Shown piece after piece: positions 8,900-17,156 of a stretch of 64,000 nt of DNA. The translations under genes were made by a program, and so were the position numbers. The notes under the pieces were generated by a model. That model ran no database searches. It worked only from the letters and a program-made list of their open reading frames with translations, and was not told the DNA's origin. The DNA lies in the NCBI RefSeq assembly GCF_002204745.1, contig NZ_NIRR01000001.1:310001-374000 (forward strand), written 5' to 3'. Source of the stretch: Hymenobacter amundsenii. Its GTDB lineage: Bacteria > Bacteroidota > Bacteroidia > Cytophagales > Hymenobacteraceae. Position 1 is the first letter of the stretch, and each line of letters starts with the position of its first letter.

Positions 8900-10144
8900 A
8901 TGGAAACCACTCTCGCTACGCCCAAACCAGCCAAGTCCGAAATCATCAGCCAAGCCAAAACCTACGTGCTGGCGCTGCTGGAAGACCAGTTGCCGGGCAA
9001 GCTGGTATACCACTCGCCCAAGCACACCAGCATGGTTGTGAAAGAGGCCCGGGCCTTGGGCGAAGCCGCCGGCTTAGCCGCCCCCGACCAGGAGGCGTTG
9101 GTACTGGCCGCCTGGTTTCACGACGTGGGCTATATTGATACCTACGACGGGCACGAATTCCGGAGCGCCGAACTGGCGGGCGAGTGGCTGGCCGGCCAGC
9201 AATACCCACCCGAGCGCATCGAGCTGGTGCAGACGCTTATTAAGGCCACCCACCGCGACGCCAAGCGCACCACCGACCTCGAAAAACTGCTCGTGGATGC
9301 CGACATGAGCGGCATGGGCCGCGAAGATTTTTTCGCCAACGGTGAGCTGTTGCGGGCCGAGTGGGAAGCCGCTCTGGGCACTACCTACACCAATACCGAG
9401 TGGGCCGAAAGCCAACTCGACTTCCTGACCAGCGCCAAGTTCTACACGCCCGCCGCCAAGGACCGTTACAAAACCCAGTTCAAGGACAACATTAAGGCCC
9501 AGCGCAAGGGCCTCAAAAAGACTGAGAAGAAGCGCAAGAAGAAGGTGGAGGAAGAGCAGGGCACGTTTGCCGAGCCCAAGCGGGGCATCGAAACGATGTT
9601 CCGGACCATGTACAGCAACCACATGAAGCTCTCCGACATGGCCGACAAAAAGGCGAGCATGATGATTTCGCTCAACGCCGTACTCATGTCGCTCATTATC
9701 ACGTACTTCGGCGCCAAACTGGGCAGCAAAACGGCGGCCCTCACCGATATGGGTGCCATCCGCAACCCCATCATTGCCGTGCCGATGGGCATTCTGCTGG
9801 CTACGGCCCTGGGTTCGGTTATTACGGCCATCCTGTGCGCCCAGCCCGACGTGACGAGCTTCAAGTGGCTAAAGCGCAGCCCCCAGATTGCCACCAACCG
9901 CCGGGTGAACCTGCTGTTTTTCGGTAACTTTAGCAAGCTCAGCCTCGACGATTTCCAGCGCGGCATGACCGAAATCATGAGCCAGCGCGACGCGCTCTAC
10001 ACCAACATGGTCACCGACATCTACTACCTCGGCGACGTGCTCACCCGCAAGTATCGGCTGCTGCGCCTGAGCTACACCATCTTCATGGTGGGCCTGATTC
10101 TGACGGCGCTGTCGTTCGGTATCGTGCTGTTGTATAAGATGTAG
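8900..10144 (+). CDS. HD-domain hydrolase fused to Pycsar-type transmembrane domain (DUF5706)
   Basis: A 414-aa protein starting at ATG 8900; the frame is open further upstream but the residues there look non-coding. Residues 35-180 form an HD phosphohydrolase domain: H42, the H74-D75 doublet in AWFHDVGY, and D135 in LVDADMSG. A charged K/E-rich linker (200-222) leads to a membrane module with helices at about 253-271, 291-313 and 391-412 and the KLSDMADKKASMMI signature typical of DUF5706, the PycTM effector domain. Known PycTM proteins disrupt membranes when a cyclic pyrimidine nucleotide binds. Here an HD domain might sense or degrade a nucleotide instead. It faces a DUF2652 cyclase-fold gene. 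Domain calls are fairly sure; a defence role is inference. Confidence 0.8.
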   Translation: METTLATPKPAKSEIISQAKTYVLALLEDQLPGKLVYHSPKHTSMVVKEARALGEAAGLAAPDQEALVLAAWFHDVGYIDTYDGHEFRSAELAGEWLAGQQYPPERIELVQTLIKATHRDAKRTTDLEKLLVDADMSGMGREDFFANGELLRAEWEAALGTTYTNTEWAESQLDFLTSAKFYTPAAKDRYKTQFKDNIKAQRKGLKKTEKKRKKKVEEEQGTFAEPKRGIETMFRTMYSNHMKLSDMADKKASMMISLNAVLMSLIITYFGAKLGSKTAALTDMGAIRNPIIAVPMGILLATALGSVITAILCAQPDVTSFKWLKRSPQIATNRRVNLLFFGNFSKLSLDDFQRGMTEIMSQRDALYTNMVTDIYYLGDVLTRKYRLLRLSYTIFMVGLILTALSFGIVLLYKM

Positions 10145-10195
10145 GGGATTGGGAGTAGAGGCGAAGGAAGAGGGAGAAAGGGAGAAGTAAGAGAA

Positions 10196-10241
10196 AAAAA
10201 GACCGTCATGCTGCGCCTTCGCTCAGCAGGACGGTCTTTCC
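10196..10241. terminator. Bidirectional terminator
   Basis: AAAGACCGTCATGCTG pairs with CAGCAGGACGGTCTTT (one mismatch) between the convergent genes ending at 10144 and 10291. Its core resembles the CATGCTG palindromes found elsewhere in the window. Confidence 0.8.
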
Positions 10242-10290
10242 CCCCCCTATTATTCCTTCTTCCTTCTCTCCCCTCTCCCCGCCCCGCTTC

Positions 10291-11445
10291 CTACCGCCGT
10301 TCTACCAGCTCGCCCAGCTGGCGCAACGAGCGGCCCAGGAAGAGGGCGAGGCGGCGGAGCTGGCCGAAGCACACGAGGCGCGAGTCGCTGGCGATGTGGC
10401 CGTAGCGTAGCTCCAACGTGAGCAGGCAGGCTTGCGCGGTTACCGGCTCGATGTGGTAGAAGAGGAGGGCGTTGGGAAAGAGGCGGTAGTGCGAAATCTT
10501 CTCCACGTAAGTATAACGGCCGGTCTCGTCTTCGAGCACCTGCACCGTCTGGAAATCAATCTGGCCGTTGCCGATATCGACCTTGTAGCTCGTGCCCAGG
10601 CGGCCGGCTTTGGTTACGTCGTAGTGCACGGCGGTGGCCCCTTCCATCCAGCGGGGGCGCAGGCGGAAATTGCTCACCACCCGGAGCGCGTACTCGGCCG
10701 ACACCGGCAAGGCCCGGCGCACCTTCAAGGTTTTGCTGCGGCCGGGGGTACCGGCGGCATCGGTGCCGGGGGTGCTCAGCAGCAGGCGCAACGGCGAGAG
10801 GTAGGCGTAATAGTAGGGCGTGTCGCCGAGATACTCGTAGTGGGTGGAACCGGGCAGCAGGCGCGTCCAGGAGAAGGCGGCGGCCAGGGCGGCCGGTGGT
10901 TGGGTGCGGGTGTAGCCCTCCGAGAGCAGCACGTACTCGGAGCCGGCCACGTTGTTTTTGAGCAGGCGGTGGGCCACAATTACGTCGCGGCCCATCAGCT
11001 TGGTATGCTCGCGGATGCGGGCCACGCTCACGCGGCCATAGTGCACCACTATTTTAAGCGTGAGCACGAGGGCGCGCAACGCCGCGGCCAACTCCGAATC
11101 GTGGTCTTGCTCGACCAGGCGTAGGTAGTTCTGGAAATCGAGGTAGATGCGGCGGCACTGCTGCACCAGCTCGTGGGCCGTGGGGGGCGGGCCGAGGCGG
11201 TAGAACAGCACGGCATCGCCCTGAATCTCGTTTACCTCCAGCTCCAGGGTGTTGGCCTCGATGAGGATTTCGAGCAGGTCGGCGACCAGGAACGGGGCCT
11301 GGGGGCTGCCCGACTGCTCGATGAAGCGGGTGAAGCCGCTGATGTCGGGAATGAGCAGCAGCGCCGGCTGCTGCCCGTCGAAGGCCGAAGTCGAAACCCG
11401 CCCTACTGCCCGGCGCCGCGCCCGCAAATCTTCCAATACCCCCAT
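10291..11445 (-). CDS. DUF2652 protein: degenerate class III nucleotide-cyclase fold plus SRPBCC-like C-terminus
   Basis: A 384-aa protein. Residues 25-185 follow the class III cyclase pattern: PDISGFTRF with D34 at the first metal-binding position, EIQGDAVLF with D77 at the second, HYGRVSVARI as the dimer-arm segment, and GRDVIVAHRLL where active cyclases have the N-x-x-x-R pair; R160 is kept but the asparagine position is I156. Residues ~245-384 (ALRVVSNFRLRPRWMEGATAV and onward) look like the SRPBCC/START-type half of DUF2652. Loss of the asparagine suggests weak or no cyclase activity, or another substrate. It is convergent with the HD-PycTM gene. Confidence 0.75.
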   Translation of the reverse strand: MGVLEDLRARRRAVGRVSTSAFDGQQPALLLIPDISGFTRFIEQSGSPQAPFLVADLLEILIEANTLELEVNEIQGDAVLFYRLGPPPTAHELVQQCRRIYLDFQNYLRLVEQDHDSELAAALRALVLTLKIVVHYGRVSVARIREHTKLMGRDVIVAHRLLKNNVAGSEYVLLSEGYTRTQPPAALAAAFSWTRLLPGSTHYEYLGDTPYYYAYLSPLRLLLSTPGTDAAGTPGRSKTLKVRRALPVSAEYALRVVSNFRLRPRWMEGATAVHYDVTKAGRLGTSYKVDIGNGQIDFQTVQVLEDETGRYTYVEKISHYRLFPNALLFYHIEPVTAQACLLTLELRYGHIASDSRLVCFGQLRRLALFLGRSLRQLGELVERR

Positions 11446-11547
11446 ACAATCACGAAAAGAAGCACATACGCAAAGCCCCGGGGCGAAGATACGTCCTGTT
11501 TGGCCCGCCCACGCTTTCGGCGTAACTTCGCCCCGAGGCCAACGCCC

Positions 11548-11619
11548 GGCTGCGTAGTTTAATGGATAAAACGAGCGTTTCCTAAACGCTTGATATGGGT
11601 TCGATTCCCGTCGCGGCTA
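11548..11619 (+). tRNA. tRNA-Arg (CCT)
   Basis: A full cloverleaf fits: acceptor GGCTGCG with CGCGGCT (two G-T pairs), anticodon loop TTCCTAA with anticodon CCT, T-loop TTCGATT, discriminator A. The CCA end is not encoded. A TAACTTCG box at 11523-11530 resembles the Bacteroidota -7 element. Confidence 0.93.
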
Positions 11620-11620
11620 C

Positions 11621-11660
11621 AAAAAACCGCTTCTCCGGATGGAGAAGCGGTTTTTTGTTT
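11621..11660 (+). terminator. Terminator after tRNA-Arg
   Basis: AAAAAACCGCTTCTCC and GGAGAAGCGGTTTTTT form a perfect hairpin with a GGAT loop, directly after the tRNA. Confidence 0.92.
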
Positions 11661-11706
11661 TTCGGGGGACGGTTTGGGGTAAAACAGATTAATAGAGGCA
11701 ATTAGC

Positions 11707-12123
11707 TTACCAGTTGGGATTGTGGATAACACACTCCAAGTGAACCATTAGGCCGATTCTACAGGGGTTATCCGACAGAATCAATGATATGGTGCATTCT
11801 TCATTCTGCGGGCCGACCAGAATAGGCTCCATTAGCTCAATATGGCCTGGCTGTTTCTTGATCCTATTATGCTCTTGCTTAACTCTAGCGAATCCATCAC
11901 CACGCCCCCCCATGGGCGTGAACCTAGGCCTGATGATGTTCATAGCACGCTCAGTACCCTCCTTAACCAGCCGGATCGTCAGGCCGTCGTCGGGGGAGGC
12001 GAAGATGGCTTCGGAGTCGCTTGTTTGCTGGGATGCTCCGAGCAGGCGGGTGTAGAACCCGACCACCTTGTCCCATTGCTCTGCGGAAACGGTGGTTTCA
12101 ATTGCGGTGGACTCGTCGGTCAT
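11707..12123 (-). CDS. Hypothetical protein, 138 aa
   Basis: I do not recognise the family. The ATG at 12123 (MTDESTAIETTVS) is preferred to an upstream one in AT-rich sequence. The segment EQWDKVVGFYTRLLGA and the later SPDDGLTIRLVKEG loosely recall a glyoxalase/VOC half-domain, but no metal ligands can be assigned. The protein has a hydrophobic C-terminal strand and ends IHNPNW. It stands alone between the tRNA-Arg terminator and an AT-rich upstream region (12124-12180) that probably holds its promoter. Confidence 0.5.
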   Translation of the reverse strand: MTDESTAIETTVSAEQWDKVVGFYTRLLGASQQTSDSEAIFASPDDGLTIRLVKEGTERAMNIIRPRFTPMGGRGDGFARVKQEHNRIKKQPGHIELMEPILVGPQNEECTISLILSDNPCRIGLMVHLECVIHNPNW

Positions 12124-12353
12124 GGTGATTGGGCTATGTGAATAATAAAACAATATATATAATTAATTTAATAAATTCCAGCATCACCCTGCAACTTCCG
12201 CTTTATTCCGGCAAGGCGCCCCATCCCGCTGATGGCGCGTGTGGTTACTACCAAGCTCACCCGTTACAAAGCCCCGCCCCGGCGGCGCGGCGGCACCGCC
12301 CGGCTACGAGAGGTGACCACCGCGCCGCAGGGGCGGGACTTGCGGGGGCGGGC

Positions 12354-12914
12354 CTACTTGCGGGTCGGAGCGCTGAGGCTGGTAGGCATGAGCACGCTGT
12401 CGATGGAATGGATGATGCCGTTTTCGGCCACAATATCATCGTTGACGACGACCGTGGAGTTACCCTTGGTATCCTTGAGCATAATCATGTCGTCGTGGCG
12501 CATGACGGTGAGGGTTTCGCCCTGCACGGTGGTCAGCTGCTGGCCGTCGCGGAGGTTGGCGGCCAAGTAGCTGCCGGGCACTACGTGGTAGGAAATGAGC
12601 ATGGCCAGCTGGCCTTTGTTGGCGGGCTGCAAGAGCTCATCGAGCTTGCCGGCGGGGAGCTTGTTGAAGGCGGCGTTGGTGGGTGCGAAGATGGTGTACT
12701 TGGTGCTGCCCTGAGCCTGCTCGGCGAGGCCAGCTGCCGCCACGGCCTTCATGAGGGTGGTATGGTTGGCCGAGAGCTTCGACATCTGGAGCAGGTTGCC
12801 GTTGGCCTTGGCCGTGACCGGGGCCCCGGTTTGGGCGGTGGCGGTGGTAGCGGGGGCCAGGCCCAACGTGAGGAGGCCACCGAAAAGCAGGGAAAAGAAG
12901 GTTTTGGTGAGCAT
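12354..12914 (-). CDS. Secreted fasciclin-domain protein
   Basis: A 186-aa protein with a signal peptide (residues 1-27, TATAQ cleavage region) and one fasciclin (FAS1) domain at about 38-180. The family landmarks are YTIFAPTNAAFNKLP (H1 box), YHVVPGSY, and NGIIHSIDSVLMP (H2 box). FAS1 domains mediate adhesion or matrix contacts at the cell surface. The gene is monocistronic. The start is fixed by the signal peptide. Confidence 0.9.
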   Translation of the reverse strand: MLTKTFFSLLFGGLLTLGLAPATTATAQTGAPVTAKANGNLLQMSKLSANHTTLMKAVAAAGLAEQAQGSTKYTIFAPTNAAFNKLPAGKLDELLQPANKGQLAMLISYHVVPGSYLAANLRDGQQLTTVQGETLTVMRHDDMIMLKDTKGNSTVVVNDDIVAENGIIHSIDSVLMPTSLSAPTRK

Positions 12915-13056
12915 AAGAACAGGGTTTTTTATGTAAACTACTACTGTATAATATATTACGATGACTAGCCCGGAGGGTTACCTGGTGCCGGAGAAGAGCG
13001 GAGGCCACCGTGCGGGGCACCCTGGCGTTGCGCCGCACGGGCACCTTACCCCCTAG

Positions 13057-13081
13057 CCCCTTCTCCTTTTCGGAGAAGGGG
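13057..13081. terminator. Hairpin, possible terminator
   Basis: CCCCTTCTCC pairs perfectly with GGAGAAGGGG and is followed by a T-rich stretch (ACTAGTTTTTT). Similar CCCC(T)CTCC hairpins occur at 31725-31740, so it may also be a dispersed repeat. Confidence 0.55.
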
Positions 13082-13164
13082 AACTAGTTTTTTAGCCCTA
13101 GCAACTATGACTAGTTCCCCCTCTCTTTCATTCCGTGCACATTAGGTGAAGCGAAGCCCCACCC

Positions 13165-13716
13165 CTACCCCGCAAACACGCCCTCCTCGGTTTCGCGCAG
13201 CAGGCTTAGCGCGGCCAGCGTGGCCAGCAACGGCTGCACTTTGGTGGCGGGGGTGCGCTTGAAGCGGGCCGCGACCTGGGCGGCGCTCAGGGGCTGGCCG
13301 GCCTGCTGCACGGCGTCGCGCAGGGCCTGCATTTGGGCGGCTAGCTCCAGGGGCCAGGGGCCGGTGGCGGCCGGGCCGGCGGCGGCTTTGGCGGCGCTGC
13401 CGGGTAACGCCAACTGCGACTGTTGCAGCTCGGGGGCCTGGTAGGCGGGGCGTAGGTAGCGGACGTGGCCGGCACTTTCCTCCTGGGCGCGGGCGTGGTT
13501 GAGGGCCACGAGGCGGGCCAGCAGCTCGGGCTTGGGCAGGGTGGCGGGCCAGTTGTAGGCGGCGGCTACGGCGGCATCGAGCTGCTGGTGCAGGCTGAGC
13601 ACCACCGAGGCCAGGCCCTGCTGGTTGATGGTCTGCTCCTTGGGCGTGGCCAGGGGCTGGCCGGCGCGCAGCTTCTCCACCACGTTGTAGAGGTCGGTGA
13701 GCGTGAGGGTAGAGTG
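13165..13716 (-). pseudogene. C-terminal remnant of an MmeI-like (type IIL) DNA methyltransferase/endonuclease
   Basis: Homology-like sequence runs from just after an in-frame stop at about 13717 (reading TLTLTDLYNVVEKLRAG) to the natural stop at 13165. The pattern TDLYN, LHQQLDAAVAAAYNWP, LVALNHARAQEE and VRYLRPAYQ is that of the C-terminal part of type IIL restriction-modification proteins. Only about 180 residues survive; the methyltransferase and nuclease domains, normally several hundred residues upstream, are absent, and no promoter or good ATG precedes it. A GTG at 13683 could give a 172-aa product, but I read it as a relic. A second copy of its last ~34 codons lies at 16663-16764. Confidence 0.7.
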
Positions 13717-14008
13717 CTAAGCCGGGGCGTGGCCAGTTTCCGGAACCCAGGTTTACTAGCCCTGCAGGGAGGCGTAATCTGAGCAATTGCCGTTCAAATT
13801 CGCTATATTAGAGTATAGCATTGCTAGTATGGAGTTGAGGATGCAGGCATTCGCTTGATTGGCTGGGATTGGGTCTGAGGAAAGCTACACTTGCTGTCCG
13901 GAGCAGGAAAATAGGGCCCCAGTGTGGCGCAGTGCCCAGGCAAAGCCTGGCAGGTGCCGCTACCCGGCGGGACTCTTTCTCAGCCGGATGTACTTTCAGT
14001 TTTCTGCC

Positions 14009-16039
14009 ATGAAAACGGTGTTTGTGCTCATATTGTGGTGGATGAGCCCGGTACTCAACACGCCCGCCGCTGCCCAACCCGCTGCCCAACCCGCTGCCCG
14101 CCTCGACAGCCTTAAGCGCCTGCTGGCCCACACTCCCCCTGATACCACCCGGGCGCTGCTGCTGGTGCAGCTGGCCTACGAGCATACCCAGAGCAACCCG
14201 CTGGCTACCATTGCCTACAGTAAGCAGGCGCTGCAGCTGGCTCAGCAGCTCAATTTCCGGAAAGGCGTGTGTTGGGCCCTCATCCGGATGAACTCGGGGT
14301 TCCGGGAAGCTGGCAACTACCCGGCCGCGCTGCAGGTGGGCCTGCAGGGGTTGCACCACGCCGAGGACCTAGGCGACCCCGAGCTGATTGGAAGGGCCTA
14401 CAACGCGCTGGGCTACCTCTACTGGGAGCAGCAGAACAGCCGCCCAGCCCTGGCTTATCTGTTTAAAGGGAAGGCCGTGGCCGAAACCATCAGCAACCAG
14501 AAGCTGCTGACGCGCGCGCTGGGCAACATTGGCAACGTATACTACCAGCTCAACCGCCTCGACTCAGCCCTGCTGTACTTAAAGCAAGGCTACGCCCTTG
14601 ATCTGATCAACAAAGACCTGATCAGTGAGGTAGGCGACGCGGCCATGATGGGCAACGTGTATGCCAAGCTCGGCAACCCCCGGCTGGCCCAGTACTACTA
14701 CCGGCGCAGCATCCGGCGGGCGCGGCCCCAGCGCGTTACGTTTGCCTTGTGCCGGGCATATCTGGGGCGGGCGCGGCTGTTTGAGCAGGCCGGCAGCCAG
14801 TTTGCCGACTCGGCTATTTACAGCGGAAAACAAGCTCTGCTGGCTGGTCAGCAGGGGCACTACCCCAAAGGGGTACTCGAAGCCAGCCAGTTTCTGGCCG
14901 CGGCCTGGGCAGCCCGCCAGGATAGCGCCCAGGCTTTCCGCTACCTCATGCTGGCCAATGCCACCCGCGACAACGTGTTCAGCCTTAGCAAGATGGCCCA
15001 GGTGCAGGCGCTCGATGTCAGTGAGCGGCTGCGGCAGCAGGAGCAGGCCGACCAGGAGGAGAAGGCCGCCGCCGACCGCCGGCAGCTGTGGCTGATTGCG
15101 GCGCTGGCCGGGGCCTTGCCGGCCCTCTGGCTGCTGTGGCGCAACAACCGCCTGAAACAGTATACCAACCTGCAGCTCAACCGCCGCAACGCCCAGATTG
15201 GCGCCCAGCGCGACCGGCTGCGCGAAGCCCTGGCCGAACTGAAAGCTACCCAGAACCAGCTGATGCAGCGCGAAAAAATGGCCTTCCTCGGTGAGCTGAC
15301 CGCCGGTATTGCCCACGAGCTGCAGAACCCGCTCAACTTCGTGAAAAACTTTGCCGATGTAAGTACCGAGCTGGTGGAGGAAATGGCGGGCCAAGAGCGC
15401 GACCTGTCCCGTACCAACGGCGTGGATCAGGAATTTCTGGCCGGGCTGAAGGTGAACCTCCAGAAAATCAGTTTGCACGGGCAGCGCGCGTCGTCCATTA
15501 TCCGGGATATGCTGGAGCACTCGCGCTCCGGCCCCGGCCAGCGCGAGCCCACCGACCTGAACGCCCTAGCCGATGAAGCCCTGACCCTGGCCTACCAGGA
15601 CTACTGCGTCAGCAACCCTACGTTTAAGGCCGCCCTCACCCGCGACTTCGATGCTCAGCTGCGCCTGGTGCCGGTTATCCGCTCCGATATGGTCCGGGTG
15701 CTGCTGAACCTGTGCGCAAATGCGTTTTATGCCGTGCGCCAGCGCCAGCAGCAAATGCCCACTGGCACCAGGTATGAGCCTGCCGTAACCATAAGCACCC
15801 ACCGCACCAACGGCCAGGACGTGGAAATCAGGGTGCTCGACAATGGAATCGGCATGCCCGAAAAAATCTGCTCCAAGGTGTTTCAGCCTTTTTTCACCAC
15901 CAAGCCACCCGGCGAAGGCACTGGCCTGGGCCTGTCGCTGTGCTTTGATATTGTGGTGCAAAGCCACGGCGGCACGCTAGGGGTGAAATCAAGAGAAGGC
16001 GAGTTCACAGAGTTCACCATTCGCCTGCCGTACCGCTGA
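14009..16039 (+). CDS. TPR-repeat membrane sensor histidine kinase
   Basis: A 676-aa protein if started at ATG 14009, where a signal peptide begins (ending TPAAAQ); ATG 13988 is an in-frame alternative. Residues ~30-330 are tetratricopeptide repeats (for example RAYNALGYLYWEQQN, RALGNIGNVYYQLNRLDSALLYLKQGYA). One membrane helix near 365-385 (LWLIAALAGALPALWLLW) is followed by a coiled coil and the kinase core: H-box GIAHELQNPLN near residue 435, N-box LLNLCANAFYAV, G1 VLDNGIGMP, and G2 GEGTGLGLSL. It senses in the periplasm and signals inside. No response regulator gene is adjacent, so its partner is unknown. Confidence 0.9.
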   Translation: MKTVFVLILWWMSPVLNTPAAAQPAAQPAARLDSLKRLLAHTPPDTTRALLLVQLAYEHTQSNPLATIAYSKQALQLAQQLNFRKGVCWALIRMNSGFREAGNYPAALQVGLQGLHHAEDLGDPELIGRAYNALGYLYWEQQNSRPALAYLFKGKAVAETISNQKLLTRALGNIGNVYYQLNRLDSALLYLKQGYALDLINKDLISEVGDAAMMGNVYAKLGNPRLAQYYYRRSIRRARPQRVTFALCRAYLGRARLFEQAGSQFADSAIYSGKQALLAGQQGHYPKGVLEASQFLAAAWAARQDSAQAFRYLMLANATRDNVFSLSKMAQVQALDVSERLRQQEQADQEEKAAADRRQLWLIAALAGALPALWLLWRNNRLKQYTNLQLNRRNAQIGAQRDRLREALAELKATQNQLMQREKMAFLGELTAGIAHELQNPLNFVKNFADVSTELVEEMAGQERDLSRTNGVDQEFLAGLKVNLQKISLHGQRASSIIRDMLEHSRSGPGQREPTDLNALADEALTLAYQDYCVSNPTFKAALTRDFDAQLRLVPVIRSDMVRVLLNLCANAFYAVRQRQQQMPTGTRYEPAVTISTHRTNGQDVEIRVLDNGIGMPEKICSKVFQPFFTTKPPGEGTGLGLSLCFDIVVQSHGGTLGVKSREGEFTEFTIRLPYR

Positions 16040-16069
16040 GGCGCTTTCCCTCTGGCCGGTACCCGTCTG

Positions 16070-16234
16070 CTAGAACGTGTGGACACTTAACAAGAAAGGC
16101 GGTCATGCTGAGCTTGTCGAAGCATCTCTACCGCTTCGTTGCGGCAAAACGTTCGGTAGAGATGCTATAATAAGCTCAACATGAACGTTTTGATAGATTC
16201 AAAGGCCCCATTTGCTAAGTGTCCATACGCTCTA
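16070..16234. mobile_element. MITE-like element, 165 bp, with 24-bp terminal inverted repeats
   Basis: The left end starts CTAGAACGTGTGGACACTTA and the right end, read on the other strand, starts CTAGAGCGTATGGACACTTA; the match continues as ACAA/GCAA, giving 21 of 24 identical positions. CTAG at both outer edges may be a target duplication. Inside lies a second inverted repeat (CATGCTGAGC...GAAGCATCTCTACC against GGTAGAGATGCT...AGCTCAACATG). There is no coding capacity, which fits a non-autonomous element mobilised by a transposase elsewhere. The IS family is not identified. Confidence 0.7.
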
Positions 16235-16362
16235 GGTGCTGCGGACTGTTGAACCCTAGGTATGCAGTGGAACCAGCCCTGCTGAGCTGGTCGAACCGAA
16301 GGTTGCCGGAGGCAAGTCTCGCTACCGCTGGCTAACGCTACCGGCCCAGCAACGATTCAACG

Positions 16363-16412
16363 AAGCGGCAGAGAGGCTTCGGTCCCTGGCTTGATGCGCA
16401 ACCTGCTCAGCA
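16363..16412. repeat. Dispersed CATGCTGAG-type palindromic repeat
   Basis: AGAGAGGCTTCGGTCCCTGG and CTTGATGCGCAACCTGCTCAGCATGA match the repeat at 30321-30372 over most of their length, with the same order of words. Confidence 0.6.
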
Positions 16413-16662
16413 TGATGTGCTTATTACTAGGGTAACCTACTGGCCCAACCTCAGCCGGGCGAGCGGCTTGCCTCCGGCGACCCTTGGTTCGGCTGCGCTC
16501 GACGACATGACGGATACGGTGGCAATTCAGCCAAGCGGGATGCCTTGGCCGCGCTCGACGACATGAGAGCCCAGGTAAACAACGAATGGCCAACCACCCC
16601 CAGCCCCTCGCCGCTTGATGCGCGGAATCAGCTGAGGAGGGGCGTTTTCGCTCTGGGGTGGG

Positions 16663-16764
16663 CTACCCCGCGTACACGCCCTCCTCGGTTTCGCGCAACA
16701 GGCTGAGGGCGACCAGCGTGGCCAGCAAGGGCTGCACTTTGGTGGCGGGGGTGCGGCGGAAGCG
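16663..16764 (-). pseudogene. Second remnant of the MmeI-like methyltransferase C-terminus
   Basis: 102 bp align without gaps to 13165-13266 with 10 mismatches, including the shared stop codon; both code for a C-terminus of the form EEGV-(F/Y)-AG. Upstream of this tail, the homology stops abruptly and sequence of another gene (3-hydroxyacyl-CoA dehydrogenase, opposite strand) begins, so it is a recombination scar, not a gene. Confidence 0.75.
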
Positions 16765-17085
16765 CCGGGTTTCATTGTGAACCGGGTGGCCCGCCACTAC
16801 TACGTGGAAGGGCTGAAGCTAGCGGAGGAGCAAGTCGCCCCCCTGGAAGTTATCGACGAGCTGCTCGAATCGGCCGGTTTCCGCATGGGTCCCTTCCGCC
16901 TCATGGATCTGATCGGGGTAGACAGCAACTACCTCGTCACGTCGGCCATGTACGAGGCCTTCCACTACGACGCCAAGTTCCGGCCCAGCCGCTTGCAGCA
17001 GCAGAAAGTAGATGCCGGTCACCACGGCCGCAAATCGGGCCGGGGCTTCTACGAGTACCCCACCAGCCCCACTAGCGCGAAGTAA
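16759..17085 (+). pseudogene. C-terminal fragment of 3-hydroxyacyl-CoA dehydrogenase
   Basis: The segment reading EAPGFIVNRVARHYYVEGLK and on to KSGRGFYEYP is the C-terminal (dimerisation/substrate) domain of 3-hydroxybutyryl/3-hydroxyacyl-CoA dehydrogenases. The whole NAD-binding Rossmann half, about 185 residues in intact enzymes, is missing because the sequence joins the methyltransferase remnant at about 16760. A GTG at 16777 could initiate a 102-aa product, but without the NAD domain it cannot be a dehydrogenase. The fragment has no internal stop, so the truncation may be recent. Confidence 0.75.
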
Positions 17086-17156
17086 ACTACCCCCGGTGCA
17101 CCATTTAGCCCGGCCCACGCGTTACGGGAGCTTCTGGCCTGTCTTTCCTTGTCCGT

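Larger units (their letters stand above)
16040..16662. other. Gene-poor repeat-rich spacer
   Basis: About 620 bp without a convincing gene. It holds the MITE-like element (16070-16234), a CATGCTGAG-type palindromic repeat (16363-16412) and fragments such as GCCGGAGGCAAG / CTTGCCTCCGGCG arranged as inverted repeats (around 16307 and 16465). It separates the histidine kinase from two gene remnants. Confidence 0.6.

Noticed and set aside
10291..11445. Active adenylate/guanylate cyclase of a complete Pycsar operon
   Set aside because: The catalytic Asn is replaced, the genes are convergent rather than in one operon, and a terminator lies between them; kept only as a hypothesis of relatedness.
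13988..14009. Earlier start for the TPR kinase
   Set aside because: ATG 13988 is in frame, but the signal peptide begins properly at 14009; both are possible and the later one was chosen.
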